Of a stretch of DNA of 40,534 nt, positions 1 to 6,958 are shown piece after piece (positions within the stretch are counted from its first letter, which is position 1; each line of letters begins with the position of its first letter). The position numbers and the translations under genes were made by a program. This DNA comes from Phycisphaeraceae bacterium. GTDB lineage: Bacteria > Planctomycetota > Phycisphaerae > Phycisphaerales > Zrk34. The notes beneath the pieces are model-generated. The model ran no database searches and was not told where the DNA came from. It worked only from the letters and a program-made list of their open reading frames with translations. The DNA is taken from NCBI GenBank assembly GCA_028284925.1, contig JANQQT010000272.1, positions 1 to 40,534 of the forward strand, read 5' to 3'.

Positions 1-1212
1 GAACACGTAATACGAATTGGGGGCGCCGGCGGAAAAGTCTTCACCTTGATCGCTCGTTCCGAAATCAAAGATTCGCTGCCATGAGCTATTGCTCGGTCCG
101 TCCCATGTGCCCCACCACTCGAAAGTGGCGTTGTTGCCCAGAGCTGAGATGATCCCGTTCGGCAGGTCAACGTATGCGCCGGGCGGATTTCCGGGAGGTG
201 ATTGGCCGTTGGAGTTGGCGCCGGGTAACCCATCATTGTTAAAGATGGCCTTGCCGTCCACGAAGGTAATGGGGCCGAGGGCCGTTCCATGTGCGCCGCC
301 AACTGAATCTGAAGCATCATTCGTGAATTCGTAGCGGTGGACGGGACCGCTTATGAGCGGCTCGGGCATTGGCGGCGGAGGTGGCGCGCCTTGGTAAAGG
401 CTTTTTTCCTCGTCGAAATTGTTGAGAACATCAGCATCGGAAAGCACACCATCGTGTACACGAATACGGCCAAGGGACAAGCTACCACGAAGGCCGGGGG
501 TTACGGAAGTACCATTCGGCTCAATCTGAGCGCCAAGGGTAATATTGGTACCGGGGTGCGTATTAATGGCGCCGGCGCCGAGGACTTCCTGATTCGCCAA
601 TGTGCCATCGGCATAGACCCGTGTGGTCGTGCCATCGTAGGTATACACGAGGTGATGCCAGACGCCCGCATCGGGAGCGCCACCGGCGTCATTCCATCCG
701 ATATCCGGGGAACCCCAATGGCCCACCGCACCGAATGCGCCGTGGTTTCCATAGTTGAAGGCCATGTTCGTACCGGCCGGGCCACCGCGTTTACCCCACG
801 CAACGACCGTCTCTTCACCGGCAATGCTGGGATTGTAAACCCAGGCCTCGATGGTTCGGGTGGGATTCGGACCGGTGAGTCCGGCGGGGGCGTTCCCCCC
901 CTGGAAGTAGTCGGTGGTACCGTTCAGCGTAAAGGCGGGGGAGCTTTCGGGGCCCACCGGACCAAACGTCGGCGAGCCGAAGAAGGAGAAATCGCCGACG
1001 CTTCCTCCGGCGAGGTTGAACCATGTCCCGGAACCGATATCGTGGGCTTCAGGGATAAGATCCACAATCAGGTTTTCAGCCACGATGAGGTCATAGCCAT
1101 GAGCCGGGGTGAGATTTCCCAGACCAAATGATCCGGCAATCGCGGCGGCGGCGACGAATCGCCTCAACCGACGCCATAATGACGTCTTGCGACCATTCTT
1201 TCGCGTTCCCAT
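1..1212 (-). CDS. Secreted LamG-domain protein, 3' end beyond window
   Basis: The minus strand is open for 404 codons from an ATG at 1212 to the window edge with no stop, so the C-terminus is missing. The product starts with a basic stretch and a hydrophobic Ala-rich segment ending near AHG (about residues 10-38), which reads as a signal peptide. Residues about 40-275 look like a concanavalin-like LamG domain, with EAWVYN, WHHLVYTYDG and a late SLGRIRVHDGVLSDADV segment. A Pro-rich linker (APPPPPMPEP) follows, and a second LamG-like unit begins at HRYEFTNDASDS. LamG domains usually bind carbohydrate or act as adhesion modules; a cell-surface role is inferred. GGAG lies 9 nt before this ATG. 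Another in-frame ATG at 1221 sits too close to that site. A C-terminal sorting signal such as PEP-CTERM could lie outside the window. Confidence 0.85.
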   Translation of the reverse strand, partial: MGTRKNGRKTSLWRRLRRFVAAAAIAGSFGLGNLTPAHGYDLIVAENLIVDLIPEAHDIGSGTWFNLAGGSVGDFSFFGSPTFGPVGPESSPAFTLNGTTDYFQGGNAPAGLTGPNPTRTIEAWVYNPSIAGEETVVAWGKRGGPAGTNMAFNYGNHGAFGAVGHWGSPDIGWNDAGGAPDAGVWHHLVYTYDGTTTRVYADGTLANQEVLGAGAINTHPGTNITLGAQIEPNGTSVTPGLRGSLSLGRIRVHDGVLSDADVLNNFDEEKSLYQGAPPPPPMPEPLISGPVHRYEFTNDASDSVGGAHGTALGPITFVDGKAIFNNDGLPGANSNGQSPPGNPPGAYVDLPNGIISALGNNATFEWWGTWDGPSNSSWQRIFDFGTSDQGEDFSAGAPNSYYVF

Positions 1213-1297
1213 TGGTATCATCTCCAAGTTAGAGTTTTGTGATCAATCCTTCATCCACCCGTTCCCAAACGGGGGTGATGTGCTAAATTTCAAATCT

Positions 1298-1327
1298 ATT
1301 TTAAGCAATTTGCCGGATATCCGTCAA
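1298..1327 (-). promoter_or_regulatory. Sigma70-type promoter for the LamG gene
   Basis: On the minus strand TTGACG (1322-1327) is followed by an 18-nt spacer and TAAAAT (1298-1303). Transcription would start near 1290 and leave a leader of about 78 nt before the ATG at 1212. A 13-nt palindrome, CCCCAATTTGGGG (1329-1341), abuts the -35 box and could bind a regulator. Confidence 0.5.
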
Positions 1328-1449
1328 CCCCCAATTTGGGGCGTACGGCAAAATATGGGCTTTTTTACCAAAAAAAACTCAAAAAACCCGATTTTCGGAG
1401 CAGAATCAAGGTAGGTGTGGAGGCAACCTTTGTCGGAATGCAGGACTTT

Positions 1450-2931
1450 TCAACGCAAGGTTGACTGGCCCGGATACCAGGAAGGCAGAACAACCGGCTT
1501 GTCGTTGAATATCTTCAGCGCGTTCTTCCCTACAAACCTGCGATGTACGATGATCACGTAGACATGCTCACCGAACCAGTCGTTGTAAAGCGTCCATTTG
1601 CCCTCATCCCCGTTTTTCTTTCCCCAACTATTCTCCACCAGCCATTTGGTGGGTTTGCCACTTTGAATATCGACACCCATGAAAACCATGGCGTGATTGG
1701 ACCCGCCTGCGCGGTAACGAATGCGATCGGCCTTGGTCATTTTCAGGTCAAGGTTAAAGAGTGGGCCGTAGTCAAACAGTCTCTCGGCCATGATGCCGTG
1801 TTTGGAACTCTGGTCGGGCCCGACATCGGCTGCGAACCAGACGGGCTGGTTGGCCTTCACGGAATTCATGGCGATCTTTTTCAGTTCATTGATTGGCAGA
1901 TTGACGAAGTGCATGTCGGGCTTGTCATATAGATTGCGGGCATACTTAAATTGATAGTGTTTGTTGAATACGTTGTTCGGATCGCTGTATAGACATACGT
2001 AATCTCCGAGATTCAGCCCCACCACATGCTTATAAAAGGATTTGGGTGTGAATTTGCGGGGCAATGAAAGAATGGGGCGTGGATCACCATCGGTCTTTTG
2101 CCCTTTGGTATTCGATGCGTCGTTCTTCGCGGCATCTTTCTTTTGATCCTTTTTCTTTTTGGGTCGCCACTCGAATTCGGCAGGCGGTTCGCCGAGGGCC
2201 ATCACGAGGACGCGATAAACATCGGCGAGTGAGCGTTCCTTGTATTCGCGCAGTTTCTTCAATGATGCGCCCTGACGGTGCATGCGATGAAGTTTGACAG
2301 CATCGGCACGCAACTTTGCGGTCAACACTTTATTGATGGTGCGGGTATTGTCGGCTGAGATTGTTGTGGGCATTGCGGACTTGGGCACGACGCCATACTT
2401 GTCGATCAGATCCGTGACGTAGTTCCACCATCCTCCATCTCCGAGAGGTGATTTGGCGACCATCTCAAAGTCACGATCCAGATAGTCGCGATCACGAAAT
2501 TCGATCATGTATTCGAGGAAGAGATTCGCCTTTTCCATCTTGTCCCAGAATTGCAGGTAGGAGACCGAAAACTCGAAGGAATCGAGTTTCTGGGAATCCA
2601 TGATGCGCGGACGCAATGTGTTTAAGCCGGCGAACAGCCAGCAACGTCCGGATCTGTGCTGATTGGTGATGCCGCTTATCTTGATGGTGTGCGAAAACTG
2701 AGTGTTGTGCTTGACGATGATCGATCGGTTAAGCACGAGATCGTTGATCTCGTTATTTGCAATCGCGTTATGCAGCACGCGGGTTTGATCGTCCATTCTG
2801 AATGAACCGCGTAGCTGCCGGATCAACTCAGGCGACAAGCCGCCCGACCGTTGTTCTGCCATCGCCTGTCCGGCGGAAACCATAACCATGTACATTGAAA
2901 GACCTATCGCCAAGACGTTTGACCGAACCAT
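1450..2931 (-). CDS. Exported bleomycin-hydrolase-like cysteine peptidase (C1B)
   Basis: A 493-residue protein of the papain-like C1B group (bleomycin hydrolase/PepC aminopeptidases). The catalytic Cys is at about residue 97 in NQHRSGRCWLFAGLN, the His is in GGSNHAMVFMGVD, and the Asn is in WLVENSWGKKNGDEG, so the Cys-His-Asn triad is complete. The start at 2931 is chosen because GGAG sits 8 nt upstream and it gives a clean signal peptide (MVRSNVLAIGLSMYMVMVSA, then GQAMAEQ). The reading frame also extends upstream to 2985, without a better ribosome site. Family members normally act in the cytosol, so export is unusual. A Lys/Asp-rich insert (KKKKDQKKDAAK) interrupts the middle of the domain. 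The likely role is peptide trimming in the periplasm. It is monocistronic by spacing. Confidence 0.88.
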   Translation of the reverse strand: MVRSNVLAIGLSMYMVMVSAGQAMAEQRSGGLSPELIRQLRGSFRMDDQTRVLHNAIANNEINDLVLNRSIIVKHNTQFSHTIKISGITNQHRSGRCWLFAGLNTLRPRIMDSQKLDSFEFSVSYLQFWDKMEKANLFLEYMIEFRDRDYLDRDFEMVAKSPLGDGGWWNYVTDLIDKYGVVPKSAMPTTISADNTRTINKVLTAKLRADAVKLHRMHRQGASLKKLREYKERSLADVYRVLVMALGEPPAEFEWRPKKKKDQKKDAAKNDASNTKGQKTDGDPRPILSLPRKFTPKSFYKHVVGLNLGDYVCLYSDPNNVFNKHYQFKYARNLYDKPDMHFVNLPINELKKIAMNSVKANQPVWFAADVGPDQSSKHGIMAERLFDYGPLFNLDLKMTKADRIRYRAGGSNHAMVFMGVDIQSGKPTKWLVENSWGKKNGDEGKWTLYNDWFGEHVYVIIVHRRFVGKNALKIFNDKPVVLPSWYPGQSTLR

Positions 2932-3042
2932 CGTGTTCACTCCAATTACCGCGTGTGTATTGTGAATCGTAATCAAGCCCGTCATTATACCGGTTGATAC
3001 GGCAGCGGAGTGTTATCCAATGGAATGGGAAGTACGCCCAAC

Positions 3043-3065
3043 AAAAAAGCGTGTCTCTGACACGC
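3043..3065 (-). terminator. Intrinsic terminator of the 101-aa gene
   Basis: On the minus strand a 7-bp hairpin (GCGTGTC and GACACGC, 3-nt loop) is followed directly by six T. It lies about 60 nt after the stop codon of the small gene at 3128 and fits termination of that transcript. Confidence 0.7.
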
Positions 3066-3127
3066 CAAGAAAATGGGCAAATTGAAATTGGGTCACCCCC
3101 TGCAGCGGCGGGGCCGACAATTGGATG

Positions 3128-3433
3128 TCATGCCTGGATATCCAGCCGGGGTATATCTTCGTTCTCACGATTCTTATTCAATTCCTCCAAGAGCTGTTCC
3201 GGATCCGGCTGATTCGGCGAATGTTCATCTTCCTGAACCACCAAATGCTCATCGGAGGCTTCGAACGAGTCTTCCACTGTCTGCAGGTGCTTTTCGATAA
3301 GCTGGCGCATACGTTGGGACTGTTCCTGACGACGATTGCGCTGCATATCCTGAGCTTTGGCGGCCTGGCTTTGCTGAAGCGCACCTTGGGCCACGCTGGA
3401 GACGATGCTGGTACCGGGAGGAATGGAGCTCAT
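3128..3433 (-). CDS. Small hypothetical hydrophilic protein, 101 aa
   Basis: I do not recognise a family. The protein is hydrophilic and Gln/Arg/Glu-rich, with no signal peptide or membrane segment. Residues about 18-55 (QQSQAAKAQDMQRNRRQEQS and on) should form a helix, and the C-terminal half is acidic (SDEHLVVQEDEHS). The gene is judged real because AAAGGAG stands 6 nt before its ATG and an intrinsic terminator follows its stop. It lies 167 nt downstream of the RsbU-like phosphatase on the same strand, so the two might be co-transcribed. A partner or regulator of that pathway is possible but unproven. Confidence 0.65.
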   Translation of the reverse strand: MSSIPPGTSIVSSVAQGALQQSQAAKAQDMQRNRRQEQSQRMRQLIEKHLQTVEDSFEASDEHLVVQEDEHSPNQPDPEQLLEELNKNRENEDIPRLDIQA

Positions 3434-3600
3434 GATTGGCTCCTTTGTCGCTGAGGTTCAATTCTTTGGTTTCTGTGAATCTGAACAACTCTACTTATTT
3501 AAACATATCGACCCGACAAACAGGGTCTCTTTAGAACAGTCCTCAATTTCAACCCGACCCTCGTTTTTCTTTGAAAAAACCGTAGATTTGGCTCAACCGG

Positions 3601-5226
3601 CTATGCATTTTCCGGCACTTTGACGGCGACCAGGGTGATATCATCCGGCCTGGGGTTGAGGCCTACAAATCGTCGAATCTGCCAGAGAATGTGATTCAGG
3701 ATATCTCTTGCCGAGCGTTCGGCTGCTTCCTCGATGGCTTGACGTACCTTCTCGCGACCAAATCGTTCGCCATCGAAATTCGTCGCGTCGGTGACACCGT
3801 CGGAGTAAAGGACCAGGATATCCCCCCCACCCATGTCGACACCGCGTTTTGCGTATTGCTGCCCCTCGTCGATGCCGATGGCCATGCCCCCGGTCACCAA
3901 CTCATCAAACATACCCTGTTTGTAAAGGATGGCAGGTTCGTGCCCAGCTGAGCAGTAGGTCAACCGATTATTGGTGGAATCGATCATCCCATAAAATACG
4001 GTTGCGAATTCCTCCGGTTTTGAATCGCGCACCAAGGTCCGATTCACTCGACTCATAACCTCATCCAGATCACCGACATCCTCTGCGTGTGCACGCAGGG
4101 ATGATCGGACGGAAGCCATCAACAGACCTGCTCCGACGCCCTTTCCCACGACATCGCCCAACACGACGCCCAGACTATCCTTTAACGGAATGAAGTCATA
4201 GAAGTCGCCGCCGATCTCGAAACAGGGATCGAACACTCCGGCCACGTCGAAGGGCGGGAAATCCGGATCACGATCCGGCAGTAATCGTCGTTGCACATCC
4301 GAGGCTAATTCAACTTCGCGTTGAATCCTCTGGTGTTCGCGATGCTGTTCATCCAGGTCCACGTTACGAATCGCCGCGGCGGCCAGTTGAGCGAGGGCGC
4401 GCAGTAGATTGCGTTGCGTCGCGGAAAATTGCTGGACTTCTGCGGTATAGATTCGCATGACGCCTACTGCGTGACCGCGATAAATCATCCCGACGCTCAG
4501 AATGGAAGCGAGTCCCTCGCGTTTCGCATCTTCGGGGTACAGGACGCTCGGCGATGTTGCCATGTTCTCGATGTAAACCAATTCACCGGCAAGCGCCTTC
4601 TGGTCAATGAGGCTTTCGCTTAATCGGATTGTTCCCTTTTCAAGATACTTACTTGACAGATTGTGAACCGCTTCGGTGACCAGCAGATCGCCATCCGAAT
4701 CGAGCAATCGTATGGCAGACGCTTTGACGTTCATCAACTCCACGACGGCACGAACGGTGGTTTTCAACACGCGGTGCAGGTTGCGTTCTCCCGACAGCAT
4801 GGTTGAAATCTCGAACAGCGTTGTTAACCCCTCGAGGTATCGCTCAGCCCGGAATCCCTGGTGACACATCTGCCCGAGCGTATCGGCAAGTAGAAACAAC
4901 AGGCCCGGCGCGCCGGTGCGTTCTCCTGTTGGCTCGCAGTCCGTCCCGTTCATCTTGAGGATGATTGAAGCGATGGATCTTCCATCAACCTGAACCGGCG
5001 CCACGGGCGGCAGGTTTGCGCCATATGCAGCGACGTCCGCCTGGAGGGCTGCCACGGCCCTTGTATATCCGTCCGGCGCATCCATCGTTGCCAGCGTCCG
5101 TCCTTCGGCATCCTGAATTTCCACGCCATAGCCTGTTGCTGCGGAAAAATGGCGCAGCAACTGTCTTAATGCCTGTGGCGAGATCAAATCGGTGATGTTC
5201 GAATCCGACGTATTCATCAAGCGCAC
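3601..5226 (-). CDS. GAF/PP2C-type serine phosphatase (RsbU/SpoIIE family)
   Basis: A 541-residue cytosolic signalling protein. The C-terminal third (about 300-541) is a SpoIIE/PP2C phosphatase with metal-binding Asp residues in GGDFYDF, GDVVGKGVGAG, LYSDGVTDA and RPDDITLV. Residues about 140-290 form a GAF sensor domain (STMLSGERNLHRVL, SAIRLLDSDGD). The first 130 residues (LRHFSAATGYGVEIQDAEGR) resemble a PocR-like sensor module. Such proteins dephosphorylate anti-sigma-factor antagonists in partner-switching pathways. No antagonist (STAS) or anti-sigma kinase gene is in the window, so the target is unknown. The GTG at 5226 has a weak GGTGA upstream; an in-frame ATG at 5217 is the alternative start. 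Confidence 0.9.
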   Translation of the reverse strand: MRLMNTSDSNITDLISPQALRQLLRHFSAATGYGVEIQDAEGRTLATMDAPDGYTRAVAALQADVAAYGANLPPVAPVQVDGRSIASIILKMNGTDCEPTGERTGAPGLLFLLADTLGQMCHQGFRAERYLEGLTTLFEISTMLSGERNLHRVLKTTVRAVVELMNVKASAIRLLDSDGDLLVTEAVHNLSSKYLEKGTIRLSESLIDQKALAGELVYIENMATSPSVLYPEDAKREGLASILSVGMIYRGHAVGVMRIYTAEVQQFSATQRNLLRALAQLAAAAIRNVDLDEQHREHQRIQREVELASDVQRRLLPDRDPDFPPFDVAGVFDPCFEIGGDFYDFIPLKDSLGVVLGDVVGKGVGAGLLMASVRSSLRAHAEDVGDLDEVMSRVNRTLVRDSKPEEFATVFYGMIDSTNNRLTYCSAGHEPAILYKQGMFDELVTGGMAIGIDEGQQYAKRGVDMGGGDILVLYSDGVTDATNFDGERFGREKVRQAIEEAAERSARDILNHILWQIRRFVGLNPRPDDITLVAVKVPENA

Positions 5227-5415
5227 AATTTAGCTTCACCCGGCTCAACTAACCAATGGGTTTGGTGGGATTTCATGACTTTTTGCCCATTGTGACCCGC
5301 GATTTTGGGCCGATAATCTACATGGGATAGTCCGGTCCATATCTAACCGATAGATATTTCACTCAAAAACCCCGAAAAACGAAGAGATTCGCAATCCAAA
5401 AAAATAGACATTCTG

Positions 5416-5444
5416 TTTCAAATTTTATACGTACACTATATAAT
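5416..5444 (+). promoter_or_regulatory. Candidate promoter of the four-gene export block
   Basis: A perfect TATAAT (5439-5444) lies 17 nt after a poor -35 match, TTTCAA (5416-5421), in the divergent gap before the DUF1501 gene. The start would be near 5451, giving a leader of about 68 nt. The weak -35 box suggests an activator or a chance -10 match. Confidence 0.35.
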
Positions 5445-5518
5445 TGCGGCATTGGTCAAGGTGCGTATTCACTGAATACTGACCAGAATGTAATCCTCTT
5501 TAGTAAGGGCGACGCAAC

Positions 5519-6856
5519 ATGACCCAGCAGAATCAAGGTAGATGGCAGGACGATCCGTGGCATTTTCGCAAGACGACCCGACGTAACTTCATGTACGTTG
5601 GGATGGTTGGGGGACTGGGGCTTTCACTCGGTGACATGCTTCGCACGGAAGCTAACGCCGCTCAGAAGTTTTACAAATCAAAAGAAGGGAAAGCCAAGAG
5701 CGTCATCCATATCTTCCTTCCCGGCGGGATGGCATCCCAGGAATCATTCGATCCTAAACTCTACGCGCCGGTTGAGTACCGCGGCCCCATCGGTAACATT
5801 CCGACCAAGATCACCGGCGAACGCTTTTCATCCCTTCTGCCAAGAACGGCCCAGATCGCGGACAAAATTACGGTCGTTCGTTCCATGACACACGGCGAGG
5901 CCGCACACGAACGCGGTACGCACAACATGTTCACAGGCTACCGTCCCAGCCCGGCCCTCAAGTTTCCATCGATGGGTTCCGTGGTCAGCCATGAATTTGG
6001 TTCCAAGAAGAATTTGCCGCCCTATGTCTGTATTCCCAATCAGCCAAACGAGTTCGCCGGGAGCGGTTACCTCAGCTCGGCGTACGGTCCGTTCAGCCTC
6101 GGCTCTGATCCGGCGCGATCCAACTTCCGCGTGCGTGATCTTGCGCTGCCTTCGAATATCAACGACAAACGATTCTCCCGTCGCCGCAGCATGCTCCAGG
6201 CGGTTGATGATCATTTCCGTGAGCTTGAAAAATCCGATGCGCTTGACGCGATGGATTCATTTTACCAGCGGGCGTATGGAATGATCAGCTCGAAGGAGGC
6301 ACGACAGGCATTCGATATCAACAAGGAAGACAAGAAGCTTCGCGCGGCATACGGGATGAATACCGCGGGTCAGCGCATGCTCATGGCCAGACGCCTTGTC
6401 GAAGCGGGCGTTCGGTTCGTATCCCTCACCTATGGCGGATGGGATCACCATGATGGCATTGAGCGCAACATGAAGCGTCAGGTTCCCGCGCTCGACCAGG
6501 CTTATGCCGCACTTATTACGGATCTGGAACGCAAGGGACTTTTGGATTCCACCATTGTGATGCTTACCTCGGAGTTCGGCCGTACGCCGAAAATTAACGG
6601 CACAGCGGGTCGCGACCATTATCCTAAGGTATTCAGTATCGTCCTTGCGGGCGGTGGATTCAAGAAGGGAACGATCTACGGCAAGTCCGATGCCACCAGC
6701 ATTGAACCCGAGGAAGACCCGTTGAACGTCCCCGATATGGCCACGACGGTTTACAATCAACTTGGTATCATGGCCGACAAGGAGTTGATGGCTCCCGGTG
6801 ATCGCCCCATTGAAATCGTTGACGGCGGCAAAGTCGTCAAGGGATTGCTTGCCTGA
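5519..6856 (+). CDS. DUF1501 protein, Tat-exported
   Basis: A 445-residue DUF1501 family protein, a group distantly related to the sulfatase/alkaline-phosphatase fold and greatly expanded in planctomycetes. A twin-arginine signal (TTRRNFMYVG followed by a Gly/Leu-rich stretch) occupies about residues 18-48. Family hallmarks include VIHIFLPGGMASQESFDPK near the N-terminus, MTHGEAAHERGTHNMFTGY in the middle, and late EFGRTPKING followed by GRDHYPKVFSIVLAGGG. His and Asp residues in HERGTH and GRDH are the likely metal or active-site positions. The biochemical reaction is not established for this family. It is the first gene of a four-gene plus-strand block with gaps of about 50-100 nt, and it is usually found beside DUF1549/DUF1553 partners, as here. 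Confidence 0.92.
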   Translation: MTQQNQGRWQDDPWHFRKTTRRNFMYVGMVGGLGLSLGDMLRTEANAAQKFYKSKEGKAKSVIHIFLPGGMASQESFDPKLYAPVEYRGPIGNIPTKITGERFSSLLPRTAQIADKITVVRSMTHGEAAHERGTHNMFTGYRPSPALKFPSMGSVVSHEFGSKKNLPPYVCIPNQPNEFAGSGYLSSAYGPFSLGSDPARSNFRVRDLALPSNINDKRFSRRRSMLQAVDDHFRELEKSDALDAMDSFYQRAYGMISSKEARQAFDINKEDKKLRAAYGMNTAGQRMLMARRLVEAGVRFVSLTYGGWDHHDGIERNMKRQVPALDQAYAALITDLERKGLLDSTIVMLTSEFGRTPKINGTAGRDHYPKVFSIVLAGGGFKKGTIYGKSDATSIEPEEDPLNVPDMATTVYNQLGIMADKELMAPGDRPIEIVDGGKVVKGLLA

Positions 6857-6882
6857 TTTGAGTTATATCCAATTTCGCCACG

Positions 6883-6908
6883 GTCGGCATTCGCTGCCGA
6901 CGCTTTTT
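6883..6908 (+). terminator. Hairpin with short T tract between block genes
   Basis: A 7-bp stem (GTCGGCA and TGCCGAC) with a 5-nt loop is followed by GC and then five T. It is too weak for a firm terminator and could attenuate or process the transcript between the DUF1501 and PPC genes. Confidence 0.35.
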
Positions 6909-6958
6909 CCTGGAACAGCGAACTTCAAAACCCGTTGTCGATGACAAAGGCTGAATAG

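Noticed and set aside
337..1131. A 264-codon plus-strand frame opposite the LamG gene
   Set aside because: It is the complement of the minus-strand LamG frame, has no family motif, and the minus frame has a signal peptide, a ribosome site and clear LamG motifs.
1349..1410. A possible terminator after the cysteine peptidase on the minus strand
   Set aside because: There are T-runs but only a 4-bp stem (CCGA/TCGG), too weak to call.
2597..2985. Longer N-terminal start of the cysteine peptidase at 2985
   Set aside because: The extra 18 residues precede a complete signal peptide and have no better ribosome site than the GGAG before 2931.
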